From NCBI GenBank assembly GCA_902519255.1, contig CABYIV010000005.1, forward strand, positions 1 to 64,000: a stretch of DNA of 64,000 nucleotides. Reading direction: 5' to 3'. Source of the DNA: an uncultured Pelagibacteraceae bacterium (GTDB taxonomy: Bacteria > Pseudomonadota > Alphaproteobacteria > Pelagibacterales > Pelagibacteraceae). The translations under genes were made by a program, and so were the position numbers. Below, in pieces: positions 1 through 10,156 of this stretch (its first letter is position 1; each line of letters opens with the position of its first letter). The notes under the pieces were generated by a model that had not been told where the DNA came from, made no database searches, and saw only the letters and a list, made by a program, of their open reading frames with translations.

Positions 1-5
1 AGTGC

Positions 6-1898
6 TTAGTGCACTATCTTTGGTTTTAAGCCCATCGAACCAAGTGCTGAGCTTTGATCATCATCTTCTTCTTTTAGATCTTCTTTATTTTTTGGGTATA
101 TATTTTTATTTATTAAATCCTCAATCTCTGTACCTGTCAAAGTTTCATAAGTTAATAAAGCTTTTGCTAATTTGTGCAAATCATCAATTTTTTCTGTTAG
201 TACTTTTCTTGCTCTCTCATAGCCCATATCAACAAATTTTCTAATTTCACTGTCTACTTTTCTAGCGGTTTCCTCTGACATATTTTGCTGTCTAGCAACA
301 GATCTTCCCAAAAATACTTCTTCTTCATTTTCTCCATAAGCAACTGGTCCCATTTCCTTACTTAATCCGGCCCTCATAACCATAGCCCTTGCTCTTTTAG
401 TTGCTTGTTCAATATCGCTTGCTGCTCCTGTAGTTACTTTATCATCTCCAAAAATTATTTCTTCTGCAACTCTTCCTCCCATAGCAATAGCCATTTGTGC
501 ATGAAGCTGTTCTCTTGTTTGAGAAACTTCGTCTCTTTCAGGTAATTGCATAACCATTCCTAGAGCTCTACCTCTAGGTATTATTGTTGCTTTATGTATG
601 GGATATGCAGCTTTTTCATTTATTGTTACAATTGCATGTCCAGCTTCATGGTAAGCAGTTAACTTTTTCTCCTCTTCTGACATAACCATTGATCTTCTCT
701 CAGATCCCATCATTACTTTGTCTTTAGCCTCCTCGAATTCTTGATATGTAACAATTCTTTTATTTTTTCTTGCAGCTAGCAACGCAGCTTCATTAACGAG
801 ATTTGCTAAATCTGCGCCAGAAAATCCTGGTGTTCCTCTAGCAACTGTTCTTAAATTAACATCAGGTGCCATTGATATTTTCTTTGCGTGGACTTTTAAA
901 ATCTTTTCTCTACCAATTAGATCTGGATTTGAAACAACAACTTGCCTATCAAATCTTCCTGGTCTTAAAAGAGCTGGATCTAAAACATCTGGTCTATTAG
1001 TAGCGGCAATAATAATTACACCTTCATTTGTATCAAAACCATCCATCTCAACTAAGAGCTGATTAAGAGTTTGCTCTCTTTCGTCATTTCCACCACCAAG
1101 ACCTGCTCCCCTACTTCTTCCTACGGCATCAATCTCGTCTATGAAAATTATACATGGAGAATGTTTTTTACCTTGTTCAAACATATCTCTAACTCTTGAA
1201 GCTCCAACTCCAACAAACATTTCAACAAAATCTGATCCAGAGATTGTAAAAAATGGAACACCTGCTTCACCCGCAATTGCTCTAGCTAGTAATGTTTTAC
1301 CAGTACCTGGGGGGCCGACTAATAAACATCCTCTTGGAATTTTACCACCTAGTCTGCTAAACTTTCTTGGATCTTTTAAAAATTCTACAACTTCCTCTAC
1401 CTCTTCTTTAGCCTCTTCAACCCCGGCAACGTCATTAAAAGTAACTTTTCCTTTTACTTCATTCATCATTTTTGCTTTCGATCTTCCAAAGCCCATTGCT
1501 CCGCCTTTTCCACCTTGCATTTGTCTCATAAAGAATATCCAAACAGCAATTAATAAAAGCATTGGAAACCAAGAAAGAAGTATTCCTAATAATGAAGGCA
1601 TTTTTTCCTCTAATGGACTTGCTGAGATACTTACACCTTTATCACTTAGTTTCTGGATTAAGTTTGGATCTTCAGGAGCATAAGTGGTGAATTGATCTCC
1701 ATTTGATAATACACCTTTTATATTTTTTCCTTGTATCTCTACTTTTACAACTCTTCCATTATCGACTTCTGTTAAGAATTCTGAAAAAATAATTTTATTT
1801 TTTTGAGAAATCGAACCTTGTGGGTTCTTAAACATATTATAAAGACCAATCGTTAAAATAACGATTATTCCCCACATGGCCAAGTTTTTAAAATTCAT
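6..1898 (-). CDS. ftsH: ATP-dependent zinc metalloprotease FtsH
   Basis: Inner-membrane AAA+ protease that extracts and degrades misfolded membrane proteins and selected regulators. The 630 residues are the usual family length. There is a TM segment at about residues 8-23, a small periplasmic domain, and a second TM at about 103-124. The AAA domain has Walker A GPPGTGKT (195-202), Walker B IIFIDEID (250-257) and a second region of homology near 298-317. The protease domain has the zinc motif HEAGH (417-421). The acidic, Lys-rich tail is complete and ends at a TAA stop at the window edge. It lies downstream of tilS with a 64-base gap, the usual tol-pal-tilS-ftsH order of alphaproteobacteria. 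Confidence 0.98.
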   Translation of the reverse strand: MNFKNLAMWGIIVILTIGLYNMFKNPQGSISQKNKIIFSEFLTEVDNGRVVKVEIQGKNIKGVLSNGDQFTTYAPEDPNLIQKLSDKGVSISASPLEEKMPSLLGILLSWFPMLLLIAVWIFFMRQMQGGKGGAMGFGRSKAKMMNEVKGKVTFNDVAGVEEAKEEVEEVVEFLKDPRKFSRLGGKIPRGCLLVGPPGTGKTLLARAIAGEAGVPFFTISGSDFVEMFVGVGASRVRDMFEQGKKHSPCIIFIDEIDAVGRSRGAGLGGGNDEREQTLNQLLVEMDGFDTNEGVIIIAATNRPDVLDPALLRPGRFDRQVVVSNPDLIGREKILKVHAKKISMAPDVNLRTVARGTPGFSGADLANLVNEAALLAARKNKRIVTYQEFEEAKDKVMMGSERRSMVMSEEEKKLTAYHEAGHAIVTINEKAAYPIHKATIIPRGRALGMVMQLPERDEVSQTREQLHAQMAIAMGGRVAEEIIFGDDKVTTGAASDIEQATKRARAMVMRAGLSKEMGPVAYGENEEEVFLGRSVARQQNMSEETARKVDSEIRKFVDMGYERARKVLTEKIDDLHKLAKALLTYETLTGTEIEDLINKNIYPKNKEDLKEEDDDQSSALGSMGLKPKIVH

Positions 1899-1962
1899 AG
1901 ATCTTTAAATTAAGAATTATTAATAAATTAACAAGTGTCATTTTGATCATTTAACAAAAAAA

Positions 1963-3015
1963 TTATCGTTTTTCTGGGTAAATAATCACCGAATCTTGAA
2001 TTTTTTCAATAATACATCCAGAAAGTGTCAATTTCACGTTTTTGTTTGAAAACTTTATAGAATCTATAAGGCTATTCACCTTTTTGCCTCTTGGATAGTT
2101 TTTTTTCCAACTAATGCGTTTAATTACTTGCATAATACTTCTCAAAATAATTTCCTCAGGATTATTAAAAAAGGATTGGTTTAGTATTATTTTTTTATCT
2201 TTCTCAAAATACTTTGAGTTTTCTAAAATATTTTTATCAACATAAAATTCGATAACTTGATCACTTTTTGATAAATTTTTTAAAGTTAAATAGAATTTAT
2301 TAAATTTTAGACCTTCTTTATTTAGGTTTTTTAGAAGTTTTCTAATTCTACTCCTCAGAAATTTATCATCATTATTTGTGGGATCATCTATAAAAAATCC
2401 AAAAGTTTTTTTATTTATTTTAAGTAGATCTTTTTTTGAAGTAGATAGAAATGGTCTAATAACTTTAATTCCATTATAAATTCTTACTTTTTTGTCAAAA
2501 GAAACAAGTCCTTTTAAACCAGAGCCTCTCAGAAATCTTATAAAAAAATTTTCAATTAGATCATCTTTATGATGGCCTAATATAAGATAGTCTATTTTTT
2601 GTTTATTGCACTCTTCAAAAAATAAATCATATCTTAGGTCTCTTGCATAAGATTGTATATTCTTATTAGTTTTAACAATTTTTTTTGAGAGAATTTTACA
2701 ATTAATTTTAAAGTTTTGTTTAAGTTTATACTTCAAGTTTTTAGCTTCGATTGTAGATTCTTTTCTTAGTTTATGATCTATTATTACAGGGTGCAATTTA
2801 GTATGATGTTTTAAAGCATAGCACTGAGAGAAAAATAAAACAGCTAAGCTGTCAGCACCACCAGATACCCCAACCATAATCTTTTTTTTGGTCAAATCCA
2901 TAGATGCGAGATTATTTGAAAATAGGCTATATAATTTTCTTACCTGGGGATCCTTTAATTTTGTTAGGTAAAAATTAAGAGTTTTCTTTGTTGCACTCAA
3001 ACTTTTTCTCTTCAT
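1963..3015 (-). CDS. tilS: tRNA(Ile)-lysidine synthase TilS
   Basis: Uses ATP and lysine to convert C34 of the CAU-anticodon tRNA-Ile to lysidine, allowing AUA decoding. AUA is abundant in this AT-rich genome. The PP-loop motif GVSGGADS and the downstream GHHKDD and RGSGLKGL blocks are visible. I chose the ATG at 3015, which leaves about 50 residues before the PP-loop and overlaps the cpoB 3' end by 41 bases. The same frame stays open to an upstream ATG at 3075, and a later ATG at 2901 would begin just before the PP-loop, so the start is uncertain. The C-terminal half is Lys-rich and poorly conserved, as is common in TilS. Confidence 0.9.
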   Translation of the reverse strand: MKRKSLSATKKTLNFYLTKLKDPQVRKLYSLFSNNLASMDLTKKKIMVGVSGGADSLAVLFFSQCYALKHHTKLHPVIIDHKLRKESTIEAKNLKYKLKQNFKINCKILSKKIVKTNKNIQSYARDLRYDLFFEECNKQKIDYLILGHHKDDLIENFFIRFLRGSGLKGLVSFDKKVRIYNGIKVIRPFLSTSKKDLLKINKKTFGFFIDDPTNNDDKFLRSRIRKLLKNLNKEGLKFNKFYLTLKNLSKSDQVIEFYVDKNILENSKYFEKDKKIILNQSFFNNPEEIILRSIMQVIKRISWKKNYPRGKKVNSLIDSIKFSNKNVKLTLSGCIIEKIQDSVIIYPEKR

Positions 3016-3979
3016 ATTTAGCTTTTTGAAGAACTGATTGAGTAGCATTTGGATACTGTTTTTTAACACCAGCAATCATCAAACAACCCTGATCTTTCTC
3101 TCCTATTTGAACTAAAGATACACCAAGCTTCAAAAGGTTAATAGGTGCTTTTTCACTCTTTGGATATTTTTGATAACCTTCTAAATAAGCAGATGCTGCA
3201 TCTGTATAGAGCTGTCTTATTCTAAAAGTCTCTGCATACCAATATTGTGCATTTCCAGAAAGATCATTATCAGGATTTGTGTCCACAAATTCTCTAAACG
3301 CTCTTTCTGCCATATTATAATCTCCAACTTTTAAAAAACTTGTTGCAAACTCATATTGTTCTAATGGAGATGCATCAGGTAAAATTTTTTCCTCACTGAT
3401 AAAATTTTCTGTTAAAATAGTTTTAGTTGTCTCAACAGATTCAATTGCTTGTGTCTCACTTGTGTCTGTCATATCTTTATAAGATATTGTTCCTAAATCT
3501 TGAGGTTGAGATGTGCCTGGCATAATTTTTTTGCTGGCTAGATTTGTCTCTGAATTTTCATTTGTTAATAAATTTTGTTCATTAATTTCATTTTTTTTTA
3601 CAAGGCTAGAATTGTTTTCTAAATCTTGAAATCTTAATTGGTTATCAGCTTGTGATTTGGACAGTCTAGAAGATAATTTATCTACTTTAAAATTAATTTC
3701 CTCAAATTTGTTAGTCAAATTTTGAAATTGTCTTTCTATTTCAGATAATTTTAACAAATGTCTTGTCAAGGCATCTTCTGTTTCTTTGTTTGACAAAGAG
3801 GTTTCTGCTCCAGTTTTTTTCTGAAATGACTCTGAATAAACTGCTCTTTCTAATGTTCTAAGATCTTTTTGAATAATTTCTAAGATTTCTCTCATATTCA
3901 ATTCCTCAGAACCTGCACTAAATGTAATAAAAAAAATAGAAATTATATAAATAAAAATATTAATAAACTTTTTAAACAT
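2975..3979 (-). CDS. cpoB: Tol-Pal system protein CpoB/YbgF, periplasmic coiled-coil TPR protein
   Basis: Periplasmic partner of the Tol-Pal complex that links envelope constriction to peptidoglycan synthesis in model bacteria. A signal peptide covers about residues 1-25 (MFKKF followed by a hydrophobic stretch ending in SAGS). A heptad-like region around residues 30-130 fits the trimerising coiled coil. The C-terminal third has TPR-like repeats (PLEQYEFATSFLKVGDY, NAQYWYAETF). At 334 residues it is somewhat longer than E. coli CpoB because of a Ser/Thr/Glu-rich linker. It follows the pal terminator, so it probably has its own promoter in the roughly 30 bases before the start or relies on read-through. 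Confidence 0.93.
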   Translation of the reverse strand: MFKKFINIFIYIISIFFITFSAGSEELNMREILEIIQKDLRTLERAVYSESFQKKTGAETSLSNKETEDALTRHLLKLSEIERQFQNLTNKFEEINFKVDKLSSRLSKSQADNQLRFQDLENNSSLVKKNEINEQNLLTNENSETNLASKKIMPGTSQPQDLGTISYKDMTDTSETQAIESVETTKTILTENFISEEKILPDASPLEQYEFATSFLKVGDYNMAERAFREFVDTNPDNDLSGNAQYWYAETFRIRQLYTDAASAYLEGYQKYPKSEKAPINLLKLGVSLVQIGEKDQGCLMIAGVKKQYPNATQSVLQKAKYEEKKFECNKENS

Positions 3980-4007
3980 TAGATTATTCTTTAATTATAA
4001 TGATGGC

Positions 4008-4052
4008 AAAAAAAAGACCCTTAAATTATTTATAATAATTTCAGGGTCTTTA
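4008..4052 (-). terminator. Rho-independent terminator after pal
   Basis: On the minus strand an AAAGACCCT / AGGGTCTTT inverted repeat flanks an AT-rich loop and is followed by a run of eight T. It starts 17 bases past the pal stop codon and ends just before cpoB. It should end the tolQRAB-pal transcript and separate it from cpoB-tilS-ftsH. The opposite strand has only a short T run after the stem. Confidence 0.75.
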
Positions 4053-4068
4053 AATATTTAAAATAACT

Positions 4069-4557
4069 TTAATTAGCTTTTACAGTTACAGATCTTCTAT
4101 TCTTAGACCAAGAAAGTGGATTTGAACCTGAGTCAACTGGTCTTTCTTTTCCATAACTTATTACTGAAATTCTATCAGCAGATATTCCATAAGTGATCAG
4201 ATAATCTTTGGCAGCATTTGCTCTTCTTTCGCCTAATGCCAAGTTATATTCTCTTGTTCCTCTTTCATCGGCATGACCTTCGACTACAACATTGATGCTA
4301 GAATTCTCTCTTAACCAATTTGCTTGTTTTCTTAATGTGTCTCTTGATTTAGTTGTTAAAATAGATTCGTTTGTCGCAAAAAATACTCTGTCCGGAACAC
4401 CGTCAGCTAAATATTTAACTGTATCAGTTCCTGTGTAGACATCACCTTGCATTTGACCCTCTACTGTCGTAGTGGTTTTTTTAGTAGCACAAGCCGATAC
4501 GATTAAACTTAATAATATAACTAGAAAAGTATTTCTAAATGATTTGCTAAAATTCAT
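4069..4557 (-). CDS. pal: Peptidoglycan-associated lipoprotein Pal
   Basis: Outer-membrane lipoprotein that binds peptidoglycan and, with TolB and TolA, keeps the outer membrane attached during constriction. The N-terminus is a lipoprotein signal with lipobox VSAC and the lipidated Cys at residue 23. The OmpA-like domain fills residues 55-160 and has the peptidoglycan-binding block VEGHADERGTREYNLALGE. Its 162 residues are normal for the family. It is followed by a clear terminator. A 99-base AT-rich gap separates it from tolB upstream, with no structure I could recognise. Confidence 0.97.
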   Translation of the reverse strand: MNFSKSFRNTFLVILLSLIVSACATKKTTTTVEGQMQGDVYTGTDTVKYLADGVPDRVFFATNESILTTKSRDTLRKQANWLRENSSINVVVEGHADERGTREYNLALGERRANAAKDYLITYGISADRISVISYGKERPVDSGSNPLSWSKNRRSVTVKAN

Positions 4558-4656
4558 TAATGCTCCTTAATAATTTATTAGAACTTTTTCACAACTAATT
4601 AGATGTTTCAAGCATAAAAATCAACTTAATTTATATTAAAAATTAATAAAAAAGCC

Positions 4657-6003
4657 CTAATTACTTAATAAAGACGACCAAGATGGGTCAGAGGCATCTG
4701 TCTCTGTTTGAACTTGCCTTTCATTATAACCTGTAAGATCTATAGACCATAACTTGGCACTAAATCCTTCACCTTTATCGTTAGATTTGGTCTCTCTATA
4801 AAAAATTAACACTCTTCCATTTGGAGACCAAGAAGGAGCTTCTTGATAGTAATTTTCAGTCAATAATCTTTCTCCAGAACCATCGGTTCGCATAACACCA
4901 ATATAAAATTTTCCTTTATGTAATTTTGTAAACGCAATTAAATCACCTCTTGGAGACCATACAGGCGTGCCATACAATCCTTTGCCAAATGAAATTCTTT
5001 TTACATTTGAACCATCAGATTTCATTACATAGATTTGTTGAAACCCACTTCTATCAGAATTAAATGTTATAAATCGATTATCAGGTGAGTAAGAAGGCGA
5101 TGTATCAATTGATGGATGATTAGTTATTCTTTCAACAATTCTATTTTCCAAATCCATTGTATAAATATCTGAGTTTCCATCTTTTGCAAAACTCATAATA
5201 ATTTTTTTTCCATCTGGTGAAAATCTTGGAGCAAATGTCATTCCTGGAAAATCACCAACTACTTCTTGAGTACCAGTTTCAATATCTAATAAATATACTC
5301 TTGGTAGATTTTTAAAATAAGATAGGTAAGTCACCATTTGACTTGTCGGATTAAATCGAGGAGTTAAGACTAATTCATTTCCTAATGTTAAATATTTTGT
5401 GTTAAAACCATCTTGATCCATAATAGCTAACTTCTTAACTCTTGCAGTCTTAGGTCCTTCTTCAGATACATAAATAATTCTGGTATCAAAATATCCTTTT
5501 TCTCCGGTTAATCTTTCATAAACTTTATCAGAAATTATATGTCCAACTCTCCTCCAATTACTTGGAACCGTTGTAAATGCTAAAGCCATCATTTCTCTTC
5601 CAGCTAAAATATCCCATAGTCTAAATTCAACTTTTAATTTTTTGTCCTCAATTGTTACTTTGCCTGTAATTAAAGCTTGAGCTTTAATCAATGCCCAATC
5701 CTCAAATCTTGGTTTTAAATGAGCAATATCTGGCTTTTGTAAAAATGCTTCTTTACTAATAGGATTAAATAAACCTGAAATTTTCAAATTATTTTCCACA
5801 ACTAATGAAATCTCAGATCCAACATTTTCAATTTTAAGTTCATTAATTGAATTTCTTTTTGAACTATCATCTTGAAACAAAGGAGAAACTGCAATTGGTA
5901 ACGGATCTAAATTGCCTCTGGTTATATCAATCTCTATTAAAGAATAAGCCTTGGCTGATAATAAAAAAAATATAATAAAAAATAAATTAAATATTCTAAT
6001 CAT
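4657..6003 (-). CDS. tolB: Tol-Pal system beta-propeller protein TolB
   Basis: Periplasmic protein that shuttles between Pal and TolA. A Sec signal peptide covers residues 1-21. An N-terminal alpha/beta domain (to about 165) is followed by PD40 beta-propeller repeats with recurring motifs such as [33 protein letters not shown] and [11 protein letters not shown]. Its 448 residues match typical TolB. The start codon overlaps the tolA stop by one base (TAATG), so the two are probably translationally coupled. Confidence 0.97.
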   Translation of the reverse strand: MIRIFNLFFIIFFLLSAKAYSLIEIDITRGNLDPLPIAVSPLFQDDSSKRNSINELKIENVGSEISLVVENNLKISGLFNPISKEAFLQKPDIAHLKPRFEDWALIKAQALITGKVTIEDKKLKVEFRLWDILAGREMMALAFTTVPSNWRRVGHIISDKVYERLTGEKGYFDTRIIYVSEEGPKTARVKKLAIMDQDGFNTKYLTLGNELVLTPRFNPTSQMVTYLSYFKNLPRVYLLDIETGTQEVVGDFPGMTFAPRFSPDGKKIIMSFAKDGNSDIYTMDLENRIVERITNHPSIDTSPSYSPDNRFITFNSDRSGFQQIYVMKSDGSNVKRISFGKGLYGTPVWSPRGDLIAFTKLHKGKFYIGVMRTDGSGERLLTENYYQEAPSWSPNGRVLIFYRETKSNDKGEGFSAKLWSIDLTGYNERQVQTETDASDPSWSSLLSN

Positions 6004-6971
6004 TATCCTCCAAGCATATCACGAGCATCAAAATTTAAAATCATATTTTTCCATCTTTCATAACCACTTGTGGGAACTTTTAATGGATTACACAACTGAA
6101 TAGCTCGTCTTACACTATCTGCTAGTGTTCTAAATTTTTCTTTACCAGGTGTGTTCATTTTTACATGATCTAACATTTCAAGTTTTTCAATTGTTCCGTC
6201 TGGTTTTAATTGGAGTTTAACTCTAACTAATAAATCTTCACTAAATGGCAAACCTATAGGAACACTCCAGCATGTAAATATTTGGGCCTTTAATGCGTCC
6301 TCTTCACTTAGGGTTAATTTTGAATAATCCATAGTTTCATCAGTTGATTGAGAAATCTTATCAACTTCTTTTTTTGTTTCTGCTAAATTTTCTTTTTTTT
6401 TATCTATTAAAGCTGCAATTTCATTTAAATCTAATTTTTCTTTCTTTTCAAATTCTGAAACTTGTTTAACTTTTTTTTCATCCAAAATAGGTTTTTTAGT
6501 TTGAACTATTTTTTTGATATTTTCGTCATTGATTTCTTTTGAAGGTTTCTGCTTTTTTTCTTCTTTAGGTTGAATTTTCTGTTTATCTTCATCTGGCATA
6601 GGTACAGCGTTTAATTTTTCTTTTTTTAACTTTTCTATTTTATTTTCACTGGTTGGTGTTTTTTTTGATGCAACCTCAGAAATTTCATTTTTTTTTTTAT
6701 CTGTTTTAACTTCTTTTTTTTCATCTTTTTTTACTTTTTTAGGAGGGGCCTGTTCAGACAAAAGCTTTTCATTTTCTTTTTTTGCCTTCTCAATTATTTT
6801 TGATGCTTTTGGTGCGAAAGGAATATTTGTCTTTTCAGCTATTTGAATAAGCTCAACAGAGATAAGAGGTGGAATATCCAGAGGTTTTTTGGCAACAAAT
6901 GGTAAAGCCAAAATACTCACCATAACAATAGCGACATGAAATCCAGATGAGATTAAAAGACCTCGATACAT
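6003..6971 (-). CDS. tolA: Cell envelope integrity protein TolA
   Basis: Inner-membrane protein that spans the periplasm and carries proton-motive-force-derived pulling from TolQR to TolB/Pal. There is one N-terminal TM (about residues 6-25), then a long Lys/Glu-rich helical rod (about 60-215), then a compact C-terminal domain ([13 protein letters not shown] to the end). The rod is Lys-dominated rather than Ala-rich as in E. coli, as expected at this base composition. The gene lies 5 bases after tolR and overlaps tolB by one base. Confidence 0.93.
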   Translation of the reverse strand: MYRGLLISSGFHVAIVMVSILALPFVAKKPLDIPPLISVELIQIAEKTNIPFAPKASKIIEKAKKENEKLLSEQAPPKKVKKDEKKEVKTDKKKNEISEVASKKTPTSENKIEKLKKEKLNAVPMPDEDKQKIQPKEEKKQKPSKEINDENIKKIVQTKKPILDEKKVKQVSEFEKKEKLDLNEIAALIDKKKENLAETKKEVDKISQSTDETMDYSKLTLSEEDALKAQIFTCWSVPIGLPFSEDLLVRVKLQLKPDGTIEKLEMLDHVKMNTPGKEKFRTLADSVRRAIQLCNPLKVPTSGYERWKNMILNFDARDMLGG

Positions 6972-6976
6972 AATCT

Positions 6977-7393
6977 CTATCTCTCTTTATTTGGTTCAGA
7001 TATTAAAGCAACTTTTGTAAATCCCGACCCTGAAAGCATTCCCATAATTTCAAGAACCCTTCCATAGTTAATAGCTTTGTCTCCCCTAACATAAATTCTT
7101 GTATCAGTTCTATTATTTGATACTGCTAATATTTTTACAATCAAATTGTTAAACTCAACTTTTGTTTCCTGAATAAAAATTTCACCTTTAGAATTAATTG
7201 TTAAAGTTAATGGTTCATTTTCCTCAGGAAGTGTATCAGCAGAAGTTTCTGGCAGATCTACCTGGACTCCAACTGTAAGCAATGGTGCAGTGACCATGAA
7301 GATAATTAGTAAAACCAACATTACATCAACAAATGGTGTAACATTAATTTCACTCATTGGATCATTTTTTGAACTTTTGAGCTTAAATCCCAT
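6977..7393 (-). CDS. tolR: Tol-Pal system proton-channel subunit TolR
   Basis: ExbD/TolR family inner-membrane protein that forms the proton path with TolQ. A short cytoplasmic N-terminus is followed by a single TM with NVTPFVDVMLVLLIIFMV. The conserved channel aspartate is D23. The periplasmic domain occupies about residues 50-138. The start codon directly follows the tolQ stop, with no gap. Confidence 0.97.
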   Translation of the reverse strand: MGFKLKSSKNDPMSEINVTPFVDVMLVLLIIFMVTAPLLTVGVQVDLPETSADTLPEENEPLTLTINSKGEIFIQETKVEFNNLIVKILAVSNNRTDTRIYVRGDKAINYGRVLEIMGMLSGSGFTKVALISEPNKER

Positions 7394-8068
7394 TTAAATA
7401 ATTGATATGAATCTTTTTGAAAAATTTTCTAGTTTTTGTGAGTATTTTCTAGAGTCTGAATTAAATTTATTGTACGCAATTACAGCAGGAATTGCAGCTA
7501 ATAATCCAAGTGCAGTTGCAAACAAGGCTTCTGCAATTCCTGGGGCTACTATTGCAAGGCTAGTGTTTCTTGAAATTGCAATCGATTGAAATGAATTCAT
7601 AATTCCCCAAACAGTTCCAAACAATCCTATAAATGGAGCTGTCGATCCAACAGTTGCTAAAAAACTATTATACTTTTCAACTGCTACCATTTGTTTTTCA
7701 ATATTTACTTCTAAAACACTAGATAGTCTCTCAGATAAATTTGATTTTGATCTAGTTTTCATAACTGTTTGCATAGAACTTTTAAATAATTTTGCCATAG
7801 GATCCTCAATATTTGAAGGCAGACTGTTATAAAATGTTTCTGCAGACTTTGATTTCCAGAATTTCTCTTCAAATTCCTCTGCGCTTTTATTAATTTTTCT
7901 AAACATTCTTATTTTTTCAAATATTATTGCCCATGAATAAATAGAACTTACAATTAATATTATGATTACTAACTTTACAATTATATCCGCACGTAAAAAT
8001 AAACTAATTAAAGAAAAATCTGTGTTACTTACTAAACCTAAACTTTGCGTTGCAATATCTGCTTCCAT
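7394..8068 (-). CDS. tolQ: Tol-Pal system proton-channel subunit TolQ
   Basis: MotA/TolQ/ExbB family motor subunit. It has three TM segments: about residues 30-50, 133-158 (VGSTAPFIGLFGTVWGIM) and 170-193. The family Gly/Thr-rich TM2 block is intact. It is the first gene of tolQRAB-pal. In many alphaproteobacteria ybgC, ruvA and ruvB lie between ruvC and tolQ, but here only 56 bases separate ruvC from tolQ. Confidence 0.97.
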   Translation of the reverse strand: MEADIATQSLGLVSNTDFSLISLFLRADIIVKLVIIILIVSSIYSWAIIFEKIRMFRKINKSAEEFEEKFWKSKSAETFYNSLPSNIEDPMAKLFKSSMQTVMKTRSKSNLSERLSSVLEVNIEKQMVAVEKYNSFLATVGSTAPFIGLFGTVWGIMNSFQSIAISRNTSLAIVAPGIAEALFATALGLLAAIPAVIAYNKFNSDSRKYSQKLENFSKRFISII

Positions 8069-8124
8069 TCAATCGTTTCCCATTAAAATATGTCATTAAT
8101 TTGTCTTCAAAAAACTCTAATAGT

Positions 8125-8622
8125 CTAGTTATCGTTGTTTTCCCTTGTGTTTTCAAAATATTGAGCAATTAAAATAGCATCTGCTTTATTATTATCTTTT
8201 TTTCTTGATAACTTATTAGAAATTTTAGGAAACATATCTATTACTTTAGTTCGACTGGCATCTTTTTCAGAATTAATCAAATTAAAATGTTTTTTCCATT
8301 TTGCTGGTCTAACATAAAAAATTGGAAGCTCCATTGCGGAACATATGCCTTTAATTACTCCAAATGATTGTCCAAAATTAAACATGCTTGTTACACCTTG
8401 TCCTGGCATAGCAGAAACTTGTTCAACTATTACACTCATTTTTTCGTTCTTAAATTTATTTTTTATTAGCATTATTTCATTATAAATTTGCCTACCATTA
8501 ACTTGCTTTTTATTTTTTTTTCCTTCAGCCATTGTAGGCATGTCAATTACATCAATAACATTCCCACTAGAAAAAAAACAGATAGCACCTGCTATTCCTG
8601 GATCAATCCCAACAATTATCAT
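8125..8622 (-). CDS. ruvC: Divergent RuvC-like Holliday junction resolvase
   Basis: RNase H-fold endonuclease, probably cleaving Holliday junctions. The four expected acidic positions can be placed: D7 in GIDPG, E67 in VIVEQV, and D143/D148 in KKDNNKADAILIA. Position next to yebC supports RuvC. The sequence is unlike canonical RuvC: it has GIDPGIAGAICFF near the start, an EQVSAMPGQGVTSMFNFG block, and a shortened C-terminus. It therefore resembles compact phage-type or RuvC-like resolvases. The yebC stop directly adjoins its start codon. No ruvA or ruvB is nearby. Confidence 0.75.
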   Translation of the reverse strand: MIIVGIDPGIAGAICFFSSGNVIDVIDMPTMAEGKKNKKQVNGRQIYNEIMLIKNKFKNEKMSVIVEQVSAMPGQGVTSMFNFGQSFGVIKGICSAMELPIFYVRPAKWKKHFNLINSEKDASRTKVIDMFPKISNKLSRKKDNNKADAILIAQYFENTRENNDN

Positions 8623-9345
8623 TTAATCTTCAAAGTTAACATTTGTATAAACATTTTGTACATCATCCTCATCGTCAAGAGTTTCTAAAAATTTTACCAT
8701 ATTTTGATTTTCTTCACCTTTAAGAGATACCTTATTTATGGGTAGCCACTCGATTTCAGTAGAAAGAAAATTTGCAATAACTTTTTCAAATTTTTTTTTT
8801 ACCTCATATATTTCATCGATATCCGTATGCACTTCATGAAATTCATCACGAGAAATACAATCATTTGCACCCGACTCGATTGCTAATTCAAAAATTTTAT
8901 CTTGTTCAATTTCATTTTTATCTATTTTAATTACACCCAATCTTTGAAAATTATGTGATGCAGAGCCCTGGGTTCCTAAAGAACCGTTATTTTTCGAAAA
9001 TATTGTTCTTATATTAGAAGCAGTCCTATTTTTATTATCAGTCAATGCTTCAACTATTACAGCAGATTTGCTAGGTCCAAAACCTTCATACCTAATATTT
9101 TCAAAATTTGATTGATCATTGTTAGAAGACTTTTCAATTGCTCTCTCAATATTTTCTTTTGGCATGTTAGCTGATCTGGCTGCTTGTATTGCTGATCTTA
9201 ATCTCGAATTCATATCAGGATTTTTATCTCCTAATTTTGCAGCTACAGTAATTTCTCTGGAGAGTTTAGAAAAAATTTTTGATCTCTGTTTGTCAGCTTT
9301 GCCTTTTTTATGTTTAATACCTGCCCAATGTGAGTGTCCAGCCAT
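8623..9345 (-). CDS. yebC: YebC/PmpR family protein
   Basis: Conserved cytoplasmic protein. Members act as transcriptional regulators or, as shown more recently for some, relieve ribosome stalling. The N-terminal signature AGHSHWAGIKHKKGKAD and the NMPKENIERAIEKS block are diagnostic. Its 240 residues are normal. Genes upstream (ymdB-like) and downstream (ruvC) are on the same strand with gaps of 2 and 0 bases. Confidence 0.96.
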   Translation of the reverse strand: MAGHSHWAGIKHKKGKADKQRSKIFSKLSREITVAAKLGDKNPDMNSRLRSAIQAARSANMPKENIERAIEKSSNNDQSNFENIRYEGFGPSKSAVIVEALTDNKNRTASNIRTIFSKNNGSLGTQGSASHNFQRLGVIKIDKNEIEQDKIFELAIESGANDCISRDEFHEVHTDIDEIYEVKKKFEKVIANFLSTEIEWLPINKVSLKGEENQNMVKFLETLDDEDDVQNVYTNVNFED

Positions 9346-9347
9346 AA

Positions 9348-10154
9348 TTAATTTACGTTATTTAAACTTCCACCAAAAATGAAACTTTCTATATTTTTTG
9401 CTAGTCCATTTCTTACATCGCAATCTACAACTACTCCACTCAGAGATGCTTCTCCATTGGCAGGAAAATGTTTTACAGCTTCTTTTTTTAGAAATCTGTT
9501 AATTGAATTTTGTGCATTCATACCAATTACAGAGTCATAGTCGCCACACATTCCAGCATCTGTAATATAGCTAGTTCCATTTTTTAGGACTCTTGCATCA
9601 TTTGTGGGCACGTGCGTATGGGTGCCTACAACTAAAGTTGCATATCCATCAAATAGATTACCTATAGCCATTTTTTCACTTGTTATTTCTCCATGAAAAT
9701 CCACTATTAAAAAATCATAATCTTTTAATTTTTTTTTTTCTGCAATAAATTCAGTGGCAATTTTAAAAACATCATCACACTTTTTCATAAAAACGTTACC
9801 CATAAGATTTAGTACACCAACTTTTAGATTTTTTTTTGAATTGAATATAGAAAAACCTTTACCAGGTAAATTTCCACTCATATTTATTGGTCTTAATAAT
9901 TTTTTTTCAGTTTTTATGTATTCATAAATTTCTTTTTGATCCCAAACATGATTGCCTGTTGTAATTACATCTACACCTACATTAAAAAGTTCATTAGCAA
10001 TATTTTCAGTTAGACCCACACCTTCACTGGCTGCATTTTCACCATTAACACAAACAAAATCTATACCTTTTTTTGAAACTATATTTGGCAAGTTTTTTTT
10101 TACTGATTTAAAGCCTGCGTCTCCAACTATATCACCTAAAAATAAAATCTTCAT
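9348..10154 (-). CDS. YmdB-family metallophosphoesterase
   Basis: Calcineurin-like di-metal phosphoesterase of the TIGR00282/YmdB family. Characterised members hydrolyse 2',3'-cyclic nucleotides. Metal-ligand motifs are present: FLGDIVGDAG, VNGENAA, TTGNHVWD, DFHGE and GTHTHVPT. Its 268 residues match the family. The substrate here is unknown. The coding strand contains an 11-A tract (forward 9729-9739) in a Lys stretch. It is the middle gene of a tight minus-strand run between 5-formyl-THF cyclo-ligase and yebC. Confidence 0.88.
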   Translation of the reverse strand: MKILFLGDIVGDAGFKSVKKNLPNIVSKKGIDFVCVNGENAASEGVGLTENIANELFNVGVDVITTGNHVWDQKEIYEYIKTEKKLLRPINMSGNLPGKGFSIFNSKKNLKVGVLNLMGNVFMKKCDDVFKIATEFIAEKKKLKDYDFLIVDFHGEITSEKMAIGNLFDGYATLVVGTHTHVPTNDARVLKNGTSYITDAGMCGDYDSVIGMNAQNSINRFLKKEAVKHFPANGEASLSGVVVDCDVRNGLAKNIESFIFGGSLNNVN

Positions 10155-10156
10155 TT

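Noticed and set aside
1141-1683. 180-codon plus-strand open frame
   Set aside because: It is antisense to the AAA domain of ftsH, which has all catalytic motifs; the frame is a by-product of codon bias.
4558-4656. Terminator or regulatory RNA between tolB and pal
   Set aside because: There is no inverted repeat followed by a T-run; it looks like plain AT-rich spacer or leader.
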